The notes below the pieces were generated by a model that did no database searches, was not told the origin of the DNA, and was given only the letters and a program-made list of their open reading frames with translations. DNA of 64,000 bases, taken from the NCBI GenBank assembly GCA_963848205.1, contig CAWKCV010000002.1, positions 186,001-250,000 on the forward strand, read 5' to 3'. Positions 33,256 to 41,663 of this stretch are shown here, piece by piece. How positions within the stretch are numbered: the first letter of the stretch is position 1; every line of letters begins with the position of its first letter. Made by a program: the position numbers and the translations under genes. The DNA is from BOG-908 sp963848205. GTDB taxonomy: Bacteria > Pseudomonadota > Alphaproteobacteria > Acetobacterales > Acetobacteraceae.

Positions 33256-33684
33256 TTACGAGGCTTGCTGGCCGACATTGCCCTTGTAGTCGAGCCATAC
33301 GCCCACCGACTGGCCGTCCTTCATGCCCATGCCGCGCCACACACCGTCATGGTCCTTCTTGAGGCTCTTGACCTGGCTGTAGCCCTTGGCGGCGATGCGG
33401 CTCATTGCCTGGTGGCGCGTGAAGCTGTTGGCACCCTTGGCCGGCTGGTCGGCATTGGTTTTGGTGGTCACCACGGCCTGGTTGTCGTTGCCGGAGGCTG
33501 CTGCCTTGCCGGCCGGCGTGCCCATGCTGTTCGGCGTAGCGGGCGCACCCATGGTGCTGCCGGCCGGTGCCATCGTGCTGGCCGGCGGAGGAGGTGTGCT
33601 GGCGGCAGGCGGCGCTGCTGTCTGAGCGAACGCTAAGCCGATAGCGAGAATGGACGATGCTGTGCCCAGCATGAGGCGTTTCAT
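33256..33684 (-). CDS. Exported PepSY-like protein
   Basis: 142 residues. Signal peptide with LMLGTASSILAIGLAFAQTA, cleavage near residue 20. A low-complexity Ala/Pro/Thr/Ser segment (about residues 23-75) precedes a C-terminal region AMSRIAAKGYSQVKSLKKDHDGVWRGMGMKDGQSVGVWLDYKGNVG that looks like a PepSY (beta-alpha) domain. Periplasmic; PepSY domains are often inhibitory or protein-interacting. Upstream neighbour of the YflT gene in the same direction, 23 bases between them. Confidence 0.8.
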   Translation of the reverse strand: MKRLMLGTASSILAIGLAFAQTAAPPAASTPPPPASTMAPAGSTMGAPATPNSMGTPAGKAAASGNDNQAVVTTKTNADQPAKGANSFTRHQAMSRIAAKGYSQVKSLKKDHDGVWRGMGMKDGQSVGVWLDYKGNVGQQAS

Positions 33685-33801
33685 TGGGTGCGCTCCCGTT
33701 AATATTGCTTGAGGCCTTCTAACGGTCCGCCCGCCTGTGAAGTTTCGCTGGCCGGCTGCGCCCGCCACGCCGGTTCGGGCCAAAGAAACCGCCGCCAGAT
33801 T

Positions 33802-33846
33802 GCAGAAGTTTCTTGGTCCGTTTTTTCAAGAGAGGACTGCCTGCTT
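33802..33846 (+). repeat. Intergenic hairpin element, copy 11 (plus)
   Basis: GCAGAAGTTTCTTGGTCCGTTTTTTCAAGAGAGGACTGCCTGCTT. Left arm GGTCC and right arm GGACTGC are intact, the middle is altered. It precedes the RNase P RNA gene by about 30 bases, so copies are not limited to protein genes. Confidence 0.75.
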
Positions 33847-33877
33847 GCCTATGTCTTGCTTCCTTGCGAAACAGCGG

Positions 33878-34266
33878 ATGCCAGACGGCTGGACGACCGC
33901 TGCGAGAGCAGAGGAAAGTCCGGGCTCCACGGGAATACGGTGCCGGCTAACGGCCGGCGGGGGCGACCCCAGGGAAAGTGCCACAGAAAACAAACCGCCG
34001 GACGTGCATGGGCGACCATGGGCCGAGGGCAAGGGTGAAACGGTGCGGTAAGAGCGCACCGCGCGCCTGGTGACAGGGGCGGCAGGGTAAACCCCACCGG
34101 GAGCAAGACCGAATAGGGGCGGCCGGCGGCGTGCAAGCGTCGTCAGGGGCATTCTCGCCTCGTCGCCCGGGTTGGTCGCGTCAGGCGCGCGGCAACGCGC
34201 GTCGCAGAGGAATGGTCGTCCATGCCGAAGGGCGGGACAGAACCCGGCTTACAGGCCGTCTGGCAT
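33878..34266 (+). ncRNA. rnpB: RNase P RNA (bacterial type A)
   Basis: P1 pairs ATGCCAGACGG (33878-33888) with CCGTCTGGCAT (34256-34266), an 11-bp helix joining the ends. Between them lie the universal blocks: GAGGAAAGTCCGGGCTCCA at about 33909-33927, CCACAGAAA at about 33980, AGGGTAAACCCC at about 34084, AGACCGAATAGG at about 34107, CAGAGGAATGG, and GGACAGAACCCGGCTTACAGGCC before the 3' P1 strand. This catalytic RNA trims the 5' leaders of pre-tRNAs. It stands alone between the stress genes and the dcw operon. Confidence 0.95.
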
Positions 34267-34426
34267 GCCTACCGTGAAACGCGCCTGGATGGGCCATCTG
34301 ACGCGCATTTTCTGCGATACGGTCGTCACGTGCATTGAGCCCGCTCCGGTCCGTTTCTCGAAAACGCACGCCAGCTGACCCATCCAGCCACGTTGGCGGC
34401 AGGCCTGACGGATTTGGCTGACGATT
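34267..34426. other. Spacer between rnpB and the mraZ control region
   Basis: No gene seen. CTGGATGGG (34285-34293) and CCCATCCAG (34379-34387) are complementary but 85 bases apart; this may be coincidental. Confidence 0.3.
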
Positions 34427-34447
34427 TAACCCACAGAGTTATCCACA
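34427..34447 (+). promoter_or_regulatory. DnaA boxes upstream of mraZ
   Basis: TTATCCACA at 34439-34447 is a perfect DnaA-binding consensus. TAACCCACA at 34427-34435 is a two-mismatch copy 12 bases away in the same orientation. They lie 227 bases before the mraZ ATG. Confidence 0.5.
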
Positions 34448-34567
34448 AGAACAGATCATGAATACTTTTGCGTATCGAAAGTCTGTGGAAGGGCTGGGCC
34501 ATCACATTTCTAAACCATTGTTTTCATTGATATGTTGATCTGAAAGCGTACGTAAAAGGCGCGTAAT

Positions 34568-34611
34568 CCCTTTGACGCCCATGGTTGCCCATGCTATCCC
34601 ATGTCATCCCA
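34568..34611. promoter_or_regulatory. MraZ operator: CCCA repeats at 10-bp period
   Basis: CCCA at 34578, 34588, 34598 and 34608 with a fifth CCC at 34568, all exactly 10 bp apart (TGGG on the minus strand). MraZ proteins of other bacteria bind TGGG-type direct repeats with this period to autoregulate their operon. The site ends 62 bp before the mraZ start. Confidence 0.8.
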
Positions 34612-34622
34612 AGGCGCTTCGG

Positions 34623-34631
34623 TCATCCACA
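34623..34631 (+). promoter_or_regulatory. DnaA-box-like site near the mraZ start
   Basis: TCATCCACA differs from the consensus TTATCCACA at one base. It lies 43 bases before the mraZ ATG, in the 5' leader or promoter. Confidence 0.4.
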
Positions 34632-34673
34632 GCGGAGGGCTTGCGTCGGGCGGGGGGGTGATAAGCGGTTGGG

Positions 34674-35162
34674 ATGGGGCAGTTCCTGGGCACGCACCTG
34701 AACAGGATCGACGCGAAAGGGCGGGTTTCCATACCTGCGCCGTTCCGGGCAGCGCTGCGTGCGCTGTCGGTCGAGGGTGCGGCGCCGTTGGTGCTGCGCC
34801 AGTCTCACGCGCATGCCTGCGTCGAAGGATGGCCGAGCGTCACGTTCGAGGAACTGGCCACACCGTTGAATCAGCTCGACATGTTCGGCGAGGATCACGA
34901 GGACCTCGCACAGGTGCTGTATTCCGACGCCTACCCTGTCGAATCGGACAAGGAAGGACGCATTATGCTGCCGGACGTGTTGGTGCAGCACGCAGGCATT
35001 TCAGACACGGTTATCTTCATGGGGCTCGGCCGGACATTCCAGATATGGGAGCCACAGGCAGCCGAGCGCCGGCGTGCCGAAGCGCGCGAACGCGCCCGCG
35101 CACGTCGCCTGACGTTGCCGGGTGTCGCGCCGGCCTTGTCGCGATCGGCCACGCTGCCATGA
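34674..35162 (+). CDS. mraZ: Transcriptional regulator MraZ
   Basis: 162 residues. Two SpoVT/AbrB-like repeats: MGQFLGTHLNRIDAKGRVSIPAPFR at the start, and VESDKEGRIMLPDVLVQHA in the second half; both carry the conserved Asp-x-Lys-GR turn. The C-terminus (residues 128-162) is Arg/Ala-rich. MraZ represses its own operon by binding TGGG repeats, which are present upstream. First gene of the dcw operon; its TGA overlaps the rsmH ATG (ATGA). Confidence 0.96.
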   Translation: MGQFLGTHLNRIDAKGRVSIPAPFRAALRALSVEGAAPLVLRQSHAHACVEGWPSVTFEELATPLNQLDMFGEDHEDLAQVLYSDAYPVESDKEGRIMLPDVLVQHAGISDTVIFMGLGRTFQIWEPQAAERRRAEARERARARRLTLPGVAPALSRSATLP

Positions 35163-36103
35163 GCCATATCCCTGTCATGCTCGAGGAAGTGCTCGACGCT
35201 CTCTCTCCCGCCGACGGCGAGCGGATGCTGGACGCGACATTCGGCGGCGGCGGCTATGCGCGTGCAATTCTGGATCGCGCTTCCTGCACCTTGTGGGCGA
35301 TCGATCGAGACCCGGACGCGATCGCGCGCGGCGCTGCTTTGAGCGCCGCCTATCCCGGCCGGCTGCATCTGATCGAAGGCAGTTTCGGCCAGATGCTCGA
35401 CCTGTTGCAGGACGCCGGTGTGGAGGCGCTCGACGGCGTGGTGCTCGATCTGGGCGTCTCCAGCTTTCAGATCGACGATGCGGCGCGCGGCTTCAGCTTT
35501 CGTGGCGATGGCCCGCTGGACATGCGCATGAGCCAGAGCGGCACGACGGCCGCCGACCTCGTTGCCAGCCTGCCCGAAGCGGAGTTGGCCGATACGCTCT
35601 ATCAATATGGCGAGGAGCGCCTGTCGCGCAGGATTGCACGCGCGATCGTGGCCGCGCGCGAGGCCGAACCGATCACCACGACCGGTCGGCTCGCCGCTAT
35701 CATCCGCGGCGTGACGCCGCCGGCGCGCGACGGAATCCATCCTGCCACCCGCAGTTTTCAGGCGCTGCGCATCCGCGTGAACGACGAACTGGGTGAAATT
35801 GAGCGCGCGCTGCACGCTGCATCTTCCTTGCTGGCGCCTGGCGGCCGGCTGGTCGTGGTGTCGTTTCACTCGTTGGAAGACCGTCTGGTGAAACGCTTCT
35901 TTACAAGCGCCGCAGGCCGCAATCCGGCACCCTCACGCCATGATCCTCGTGGACTTGCACCTCAGATGGCGGCGCATTTTCGGCTGCTGACCCCGCGCGC
36001 CGTGCGGCCAGCGCCGGACGAGACGGCGCGCAACCCGCGCGCCCGTAGTGCACGGCTGCGCGCTTTGCAGAAACTGTCCCCAAGTCACGAGGCTTACGCA
36101 TGA
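35159..36103 (+). CDS. rsmH: 16S rRNA (cytosine-1402 N4) methyltransferase
   Basis: 314 residues from ATG 35159 (ATGA overlap with mraZ); an ATG at 34601 in the same frame lies in the promoter region and is not used. Motifs: SHIPVMLEEVLDALSPADGERMLDATFGGGGYARAIL, LWAIDRDPDAIARG, VVLDLGVSSFQIDDAARGFSFRGDGPLDMRM, HPATRSFQALRIRVNDEL and VVSFHSLEDRLVKRFF. It methylates C1402 N4 in the ribosomal P site. All catalytic blocks are intact. Confidence 0.97.
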   Translation: MSHIPVMLEEVLDALSPADGERMLDATFGGGGYARAILDRASCTLWAIDRDPDAIARGAALSAAYPGRLHLIEGSFGQMLDLLQDAGVEALDGVVLDLGVSSFQIDDAARGFSFRGDGPLDMRMSQSGTTAADLVASLPEAELADTLYQYGEERLSRRIARAIVAAREAEPITTTGRLAAIIRGVTPPARDGIHPATRSFQALRIRVNDELGEIERALHAASSLLAPGGRLVVVSFHSLEDRLVKRFFTSAAGRNPAPSRHDPRGLAPQMAAHFRLLTPRAVRPAPDETARNPRARSARLRALQKLSPSHEAYA

Positions 36104-36834
36104 TCCGCCCTGTCACTTGCCTTTGCCTGCTCGCTTCCTTGGGCTCAGGACTTTATTTGTATTCCGAAAAGCACCGCACCGCGCTGCTGGACCGCGATAT
36201 CGGGCGGCTGATCCACGCGACCGAAGCAGCCCATGCCCGCACGGGCATGCTGCGCGCAGAGTGGGCTCTGCTTAACGAGCCGGGGCGGCTACAGGATATG
36301 TCGGGGCGCTATCTCGCGCTGCATCCGATGGCGCCCACGCAATTCATCCAGCTCAGCGATCTGGCGACGCACCTGCCCGCGCCGGATACGACGGTGGTAG
36401 CTGACGACGATGCGCCGGACGCGACGGCAGCGTCGACCGCGCCGGTTGTCGCAGTTGCCGCGGCCACGCCGAGCCCGATCGAGCAAGCCGCTTTCCCCTC
36501 GCATCATCCGATGCAGCCGCCGCTGAAGACCGATGCCAATTCGCACGCGGTGAAGCTGCTGGCCCATGCCGAGCCGCACCATGCGCCGCATCACGTAGCG
36601 CTGGCCGACCGGCAGGATACGCCGCTGCATGATGGTCTGCGCCCGATGGGCACGCCGTTGCCGTTGGCTGCACCGCAACCGGTGGGCGCGCGGGTTTACA
36701 GTGCGATGGCGCGGCCGATGGGCCGCCCGCTGCCGACTCGCCTCGTCTCGGCTGTGCCGAGTTTCGCGCCGGCCGTCACGTCGTCCCTTGGCGGTGCGGG
36801 CAGCTTGCCGCCACCCGTGCCCTACGGGCGATGA
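36100..36834 (+). CDS. ftsL: Cell division protein FtsL-like, with long Pro/Ala-rich extension
   Basis: 244 residues, about twice the common FtsL length. Residues 1-23 contain a short hydrophobic span (TCLCLLASLGSGLYLYS), then a coiled-coil-like stretch ALLDRDIGRLIHATEAAHARTGMLRAEWALLNEPGRLQDMSGRYL (split LLNEPGRLQDMSGRYL matches FtsL). Residues about 95-244 are low-complexity, rich in Ala, Pro, His and Thr. It starts at ATGA overlapping rsmH and its TGA overlaps ftsI. By position it bridges FtsB and FtsI/FtsW in the divisome. The identity rests on synteny plus weak sequence. Confidence 0.85.
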   Translation: MIRPVTCLCLLASLGSGLYLYSEKHRTALLDRDIGRLIHATEAAHARTGMLRAEWALLNEPGRLQDMSGRYLALHPMAPTQFIQLSDLATHLPAPDTTVVADDDAPDATAASTAPVVAVAAATPSPIEQAAFPSHHPMQPPLKTDANSHAVKLLAHAEPHHAPHHVALADRQDTPLHDGLRPMGTPLPLAAPQPVGARVYSAMARPMGRPLPTRLVSAVPSFAPAVTSSLGGAGSLPPPVPYGR

Positions 36835-38864
36835 GCGGGCGCCCCCCTTCCACCGAGGCACCGTCGCCGGACGCGCCGCCGCCTGCGCGGCGTCGTGGCA
36901 CGGAAGCCGCGCGCATGCGTGGCACGCCGGAGACGGGGGCTGCGATGCCGCGGATGGAGACGGTGCGGATTACCGCGCCCGACCTCGCGCGGCGTGCGGC
37001 GCTGGACCGCACACGCTCGCGGCTAGTGTTCGCGGCCGGCGGATTTTTCCTGCTGTTCGGCGCCGTTGCAGGCAAGTTGACGAGTGCCACTGTGCTGTTT
37101 CCGATGGCGCCGAGTAAAGCAGAGATGCGGCCGCTGGTGCCCGACGAGCCGCCGCCGGAGACGCCGGACACGGTGCCGATGGCCGCCGGCGCACCACATA
37201 CGCGCGCGACGATCCTCGATCGCAATGGCGAGATATTGGCAATTTCCCTGCCGACAGCTGCATTGTTTGCAAACCCGAAGGAGATGATCGACACTGCGGA
37301 GGCCGCGCACAAGCTCAAGCAGGTGCTGCCACGGATGGACGAAGCGCAGGCAGCCGCCCGCCTGGCGAGTGCGAAGCAGTTCGTCTATCTCGAGCGACAG
37401 ATTACGCCGAACGAGGAATTGGCGATCAACGCGCTCGGCATTCCCGGCGTGTATTTCCAGCCAGGCGAGAAACGGCATTATCCATTGGGGCGCACGGCCG
37501 CGCAGGTGCTGGGCGGTGTGGATGTGGACAGCCACGGCGTGGCTGGCGTGGAGCGTGCGTTTGAGCACCGGCTGGAGACGGTTCAGGAACCGCTGCGGCT
37601 GTCTGTCGATGTGCGCGTGCAAGGCGTGATGCGTGACGAGCTGGAGAAATCCAAGGAAGAGTTCCACGCGATCGGCGCATGCGGCATCGTCATGGATGTA
37701 CGCACCGGCGAAGTGATCGCCATGGTCAGCCTGCCCGACTACGACGCGAACCAATTCGGCGAGACACCGCCGGACGACCGGTTCAATCGCGCGGTGACCG
37801 GCATGTTCGAGCCGGGCAGCACATTCAAATTGCAAACGGCCGCGATGGCGATGGATTTCGGCACCGCGCACATCTGGGACCAGTTCGACGCAGCGCACAA
37901 CATACGCATCGGCCGTTTCACCATCACCGACTACAAGGGCAAGCACCGGTTCCTCTATCTGCCGGAAGTGCTTGCATACTCCTCCAACCTTGGTGCGGCT
38001 CACGTGGCACTTGGAGTGGGGCCGCTGCGCCAGCAGACATGGCTGCAGGCGATGGGCATGTTCCGCAAAGTTGGAATCGAGTTGCCCGAAGCGGGCTTTC
38101 CCATTGTTCCGCCGAGGAGCAATTGGAAAGAAGCAACCACGATGACGGTGGGCTTCGGCCACGGCATCGCCGTATCGCCGCTGCATGTGGTGCGCGGCAC
38201 GGCGGCGCTCGCCAATGGCGGGATTGTTCTGCAGCCGACCATTCTTTCGCACGATCCCGCAGATCCTCTACCGGAAGGTCGGCGTATCATGAACGCCTCT
38301 ACCAGTAACACGATACGCAAGATGATGCGCCTGGTGGTGACCGACGGCTACGGCAAGCCGGCCGACATCGAAGGTTATTTTGTCGGCGGCAAAACCGGCA
38401 CCGCCGAGAAAGTTGGTGCGCACGGCTACAAGAAGCACGCCAACGTCAGTGCGTTCATGAGCGTGTTCCCGATGAACGCGCCGCGTTACGCAGTATATTT
38501 CATGCTCGACGAGCCGGTGGGCAACAAGGAAACCGGCGGCTATGCAACCGCCGGCGCGGTGAGTGCCCCGGGTGCAGGGCGTGTGATCGCCAGGATCGCC
38601 CCGATGCTCGGCCTGTTTCCGCAAATCCAGAATGAAGCAGCGACGCAGGCGACGCTGGCCATCCCGATGCAACCGGCGCGCGGCAGCGGGGAGCCGACAG
38701 GTACAGGTTCGCCTTTGGAGCCGCCAACACCCGCGCCCACGCCTGCCGCGACCGTCTCCCTGCCCGCCCCCCCTCCCACGCGCCGCGATATGCTGGCGTT
38801 GCGGCACGAAGCCTCGTTGCGCATGAGCGTGCCAGTGGAGGGTGGAAATGCATTCGCTCGCTGA
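36831..38864 (+). CDS. ftsI: Peptidoglycan D,D-transpeptidase FtsI (PBP3)
   Basis: 677 residues. Cytoplasmic Pro/Arg-rich N-terminus of about 60 residues, one membrane helix (about residues 64-88, LVFAAGGFFLLFGAVAG), PBP dimerisation domain with RATILDRNGEILAISLPTAALFANPKEM, and transpeptidase: Ser-x-x-Lys in EPGSTFKLQT, SxN in YSSNLGAA, KTG in GGKTGTAEK. It cross-links septal peptidoglycan together with FtsW. The C-terminus adds a Pro-rich tail. It overlaps murE by 17 bp. Confidence 0.96.
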   Translation: MSGRPPSTEAPSPDAPPPARRRGTEAARMRGTPETGAAMPRMETVRITAPDLARRAALDRTRSRLVFAAGGFFLLFGAVAGKLTSATVLFPMAPSKAEMRPLVPDEPPPETPDTVPMAAGAPHTRATILDRNGEILAISLPTAALFANPKEMIDTAEAAHKLKQVLPRMDEAQAAARLASAKQFVYLERQITPNEELAINALGIPGVYFQPGEKRHYPLGRTAAQVLGGVDVDSHGVAGVERAFEHRLETVQEPLRLSVDVRVQGVMRDELEKSKEEFHAIGACGIVMDVRTGEVIAMVSLPDYDANQFGETPPDDRFNRAVTGMFEPGSTFKLQTAAMAMDFGTAHIWDQFDAAHNIRIGRFTITDYKGKHRFLYLPEVLAYSSNLGAAHVALGVGPLRQQTWLQAMGMFRKVGIELPEAGFPIVPPRSNWKEATTMTVGFGHGIAVSPLHVVRGTAALANGGIVLQPTILSHDPADPLPEGRRIMNASTSNTIRKMMRLVVTDGYGKPADIEGYFVGGKTGTAEKVGAHGYKKHANVSAFMSVFPMNAPRYAVYFMLDEPVGNKETGGYATAGAVSAPGAGRVIARIAPMLGLFPQIQNEAATQATLAIPMQPARGSGEPTGTGSPLEPPTPAPTPAATVSLPAPPPTRRDMLALRHEASLRMSVPVEGGNAFAR

Positions 38865-40314
38865 TCTTGCCGTCGCTGCAGGAATGCGCGGGATCGACCC
38901 CTGGTATCGTGCCCTGGCGATCACGTCGGTTACCGCCGATAGCCGTCGCGTCGTGCCGGGCACGTTGTTCGTCGCTGTGTCAGGCTCGCAGGTCGATGGC
39001 GCGCGTTTCATCGCCGATGCCGTCAAGCGCGGCGCCGCGGCAGTTCTGGCTCGCGACGGCGTAGCCTGGCCGCATGATTTAGCAGCAAGGCCTTTTCTGC
39101 ATTGCGAAGAGCCCCGCCGCATGCTGGCACGGATAGCAGCGCAACTTGCCGGGCGTACGGTCGAAAAGATTGCCGCCGTGACAGGCACGAACGGGAAGAC
39201 GAGCACGGTCGATTTCCTGCGTCAGCTTTGGACGCTGGCTGGTTTGCGCGCAGCAAGCCTGGGCACCCTTGGATTGATCGCACCTGGGCACACGGGCAGC
39301 GGCGGACTTACCACACCCGATCCGGTTGCGATGTCCGAGCTGCTTGCTGGCCTGTCGAACGAGGGTGTGCGTCACATCGCGTTGGAAGCATCCAGCCATG
39401 GCCTGCATCAATATCGACTGGATGGCGTGAGGCTCGCAGCCGCAGGGTTCAGCAACTTGACCCGCGATCACCTGGATTACCACGGCAGTCTGGCGGCCTA
39501 TCGCTCAGCGAAGCTGCGGCTGTTTGAAGAGCTGCTGCCCGCCCGCGGTGTGGCCGTGGTCAATGCGGACATGGACGCCGACACGTTGGAGGCGCTTGAA
39601 GGCATTGCCGCGTCGCGACGTTTGGATTTGCGCAGCGTGGGTGAGAAAGGAACGACACTTCGACTGATCGCGGCCGCGCCTCTGCCGAACGGTCAGGCGT
39701 TGACGATAGAGCAAGACGGCACAAGACACGAGATCGCCGTCGCACTTCCTGGCCGCTTCCAGGCCGACAATCTGCTCATGGCCGCAGCACTCGCCCAGGC
39801 GACGGGGGCACAACATGCGCTCGCCGGTCTGGAGCATATGACAGGCGTGCGCGGCCGGATGGAATTGGCGGCAACCCTGCCTAATCACGCCGCGGCCTAC
39901 GTTGATTACGCGCACACACCGGATGCTTTGCAACGCGTGTTGTCCTCGCTGCGGCCGCATGCCGGTGCACATCGGCTCGTGTGCGTGTTCGGCGCCGGCG
40001 GCGATCGCGACGCTGGCAAACGTGCGTTGATGGGACGGCAAGTCGCCGAACTTGCCGACGTGCCGATCGTAACCGACGACAATCCTCGCCACGAAGACCC
40101 GGCGCGGATACGTGCTGCCATCCTGGCCGCGTGCCCTCATGCCATCGAAATCGGAGACCGTGAGGCGGCAATCGCGGCGGGTCTGGCCGAACTGCGCCCG
40201 GGCGATGTGCTCGTCGTGGCCGGCAAAGGCCATGAGCAGGGCCAGACTGTCGGCAATACCACGATGCCGTTCGACGATGCTGCCGTGATACGACGGTTGG
40301 CGCATGCCGCATGA
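38848..40314 (+). CDS. murE: UDP-MurNAc-tripeptide synthetase (meso-DAP adding)
   Basis: 488 residues from ATG 38848, with GGAGGG(T)GGA upstream. An in-frame GTG six bases earlier is an alternative. Ligase motifs: VTADSRRVVPGTLFVAVSG, ATP loop GTNGKTSTVDFLRQLW, ALEASSHGLHQYRLDG, NLTRDHLDYHGS, VDYAHTPDALQRVL, CVFGAGGDRDAGKRALMG, and TDDNPRHEDP, whose DNPR motif marks the meso-diaminopimelate-adding form. Start lies within ftsI; stop TGA overlaps the murF ATG. Adds the third peptide residue in peptidoglycan synthesis. Confidence 0.97.
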   Translation: MHSLADLAVAAGMRGIDPWYRALAITSVTADSRRVVPGTLFVAVSGSQVDGARFIADAVKRGAAAVLARDGVAWPHDLAARPFLHCEEPRRMLARIAAQLAGRTVEKIAAVTGTNGKTSTVDFLRQLWTLAGLRAASLGTLGLIAPGHTGSGGLTTPDPVAMSELLAGLSNEGVRHIALEASSHGLHQYRLDGVRLAAAGFSNLTRDHLDYHGSLAAYRSAKLRLFEELLPARGVAVVNADMDADTLEALEGIAASRRLDLRSVGEKGTTLRLIAAAPLPNGQALTIEQDGTRHEIAVALPGRFQADNLLMAAALAQATGAQHALAGLEHMTGVRGRMELAATLPNHAAAYVDYAHTPDALQRVLSSLRPHAGAHRLVCVFGAGGDRDAGKRALMGRQVAELADVPIVTDDNPRHEDPARIRAAILAACPHAIEIGDREAAIAAGLAELRPGDVLVVAGKGHEQGQTVGNTTMPFDDAAVIRRLAHAA

Positions 40315-41663
40315 CGGCGCTTTTCGTCAGCGACGATCTGACTCACGCCGTGGGCGGGATAATGACGTCGCCATTTCACGCAACAGGTGTGTCCATCGAC
40401 ACGCGCACACTGCAACCCGGCGATCTGTTTGTTGCACTGCAGACTGCGACGGGTGACGGACACGCGCATGTCGCCGCCGCACTCGCACGTGGCGCTGCAG
40501 GGGCGATGGTGCATCGTCAACACGACATGCCGGATGACGCGAAGCTCATTGTAGTGGGCGATACGCTGGCGGGCTTGCAGGCACTTGGAGCCTACGCACG
40601 CGCACGTTTTACCGGCGCAGTTGTGGCCGTGACCGGCAGCGTCGGTAAGACGACGACAAAAGAAATGCTGCGGCTGGCGCTGGGAGCCCAAGGACGCACG
40701 AACGCGAGCGTTGCCAGCTACAACAATCATTGGGGCGTGCCGCTGACACTTGCGCGCATGCCACCGGACGATGATTTCGCGGTCATAGAAATCGGCATGA
40801 ACCATCCAGGCGAAATCGCGCCATTGGCGATGCTGGCCGGGCCGGATGTTGCGGTGATTACGGCAATTTCGACGGCGCATGTCGGCCACATGGGCAGTCT
40901 CGACGCGATTGCTGATGAGAAGGCGACCATCGCACAAGGTGTCCTGCAAGGCGGCGCCGTGGTGCTTCCTGGAGACAGTCCTTTCTATCGGCGCATGGCC
41001 ACACTGGCCGGCGATAAGCGGGTTCTCTCCTTCAGCATGCGCGAGTTCGACGTGCTGACGGAAGACGCACGAGGCACGCACTTCACCGGTTCGATCGCCG
41101 GCGCACCTGTGTCCATACGGTTGGCTATTCCTGGCCGACATATGGCGGCAAACGCGATCGCCGCCCTGACCGCGGTGCACGCACTCGGCGGGGACGTCCA
41201 AGCAGGCGCGCACGCGCTGGCAAATTTTGCGCCGGTGGGCGGGCGCGGCACGATTCGCCCCATCCTGGATGGCAGGGCAACGCTACTCGACGAAAGTTAT
41301 AACGCCTCCAGTGCTTCGGTGAAGGCTGCCCTATCAGTTTTGGCGTTATTGCCGGCGCAACGGCGAATTGCGGTTTTGGGTGATATGCTGGAGCTGGGCG
41401 ATTTCAGTCGCGCAGAGCACGAGGGTCTTGTCGATTGGGTGAGCGAATCGGCGGACGTGGTTTATGCGTGTGGCTCCTCGATGAAGTTTATGTATGATGC
41501 GCTGCCTGCCGGCCAACGCGGCGCCTACGCCGAACACAGTACGAAACTTGCGCCACTCGTTCGCGGTGGACTACGCGAAGGCGATACCGTGCTGGTGAAA
41601 GGGAGCCTAGGCAGCCGCATGAACGTGGTCGTCGCTGCGCTGACAGCGATGGAGAGCTCCTAG
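40311..41663 (+). CDS. murF: UDP-MurNAc-pentapeptide synthetase
   Basis: 450 residues. ATGA overlap with murE. DTRTLQPGDLFVALQT, ATP loop VTGSVGKTTTKEMLRLAL, NNHWGVPLTLARMPPDDDFAVIEIGMNHPGEI, ISTAHVGHMGSLDAIADEK, and LLDESYNASSASVKAAL. It adds the D-Ala-D-Ala dipeptide to UDP-MurNAc-tripeptide, using the dipeptide made by Ddl. Its stop TAG abuts the mraY ATG. Confidence 0.97.
   Translation: MTALFVSDDLTHAVGGIMTSPFHATGVSIDTRTLQPGDLFVALQTATGDGHAHVAAALARGAAGAMVHRQHDMPDDAKLIVVGDTLAGLQALGAYARARFTGAVVAVTGSVGKTTTKEMLRLALGAQGRTNASVASYNNHWGVPLTLARMPPDDDFAVIEIGMNHPGEIAPLAMLAGPDVAVITAISTAHVGHMGSLDAIADEKATIAQGVLQGGAVVLPGDSPFYRRMATLAGDKRVLSFSMREFDVLTEDARGTHFTGSIAGAPVSIRLAIPGRHMAANAIAALTAVHALGGDVQAGAHALANFAPVGGRGTIRPILDGRATLLDESYNASSASVKAALSVLALLPAQRRIAVLGDMLELGDFSRAEHEGLVDWVSESADVVYACGSSMKFMYDALPAGQRGAYAEHSTKLAPLVRGGLREGDTVLVKGSLGSRMNVVVAALTAMESS

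Noticed and set aside
33826..34266. Several short ORFs over the rnpB region
   Set aside because: They overlap the structured RNase P RNA on either strand and have no ribosome sites.
34601..35158. rsmH start at 34601
   Set aside because: Lies in the mraZ control region and inside mraZ in another phase. ATG 35159 overlaps the mraZ stop and matches the family N-terminus.
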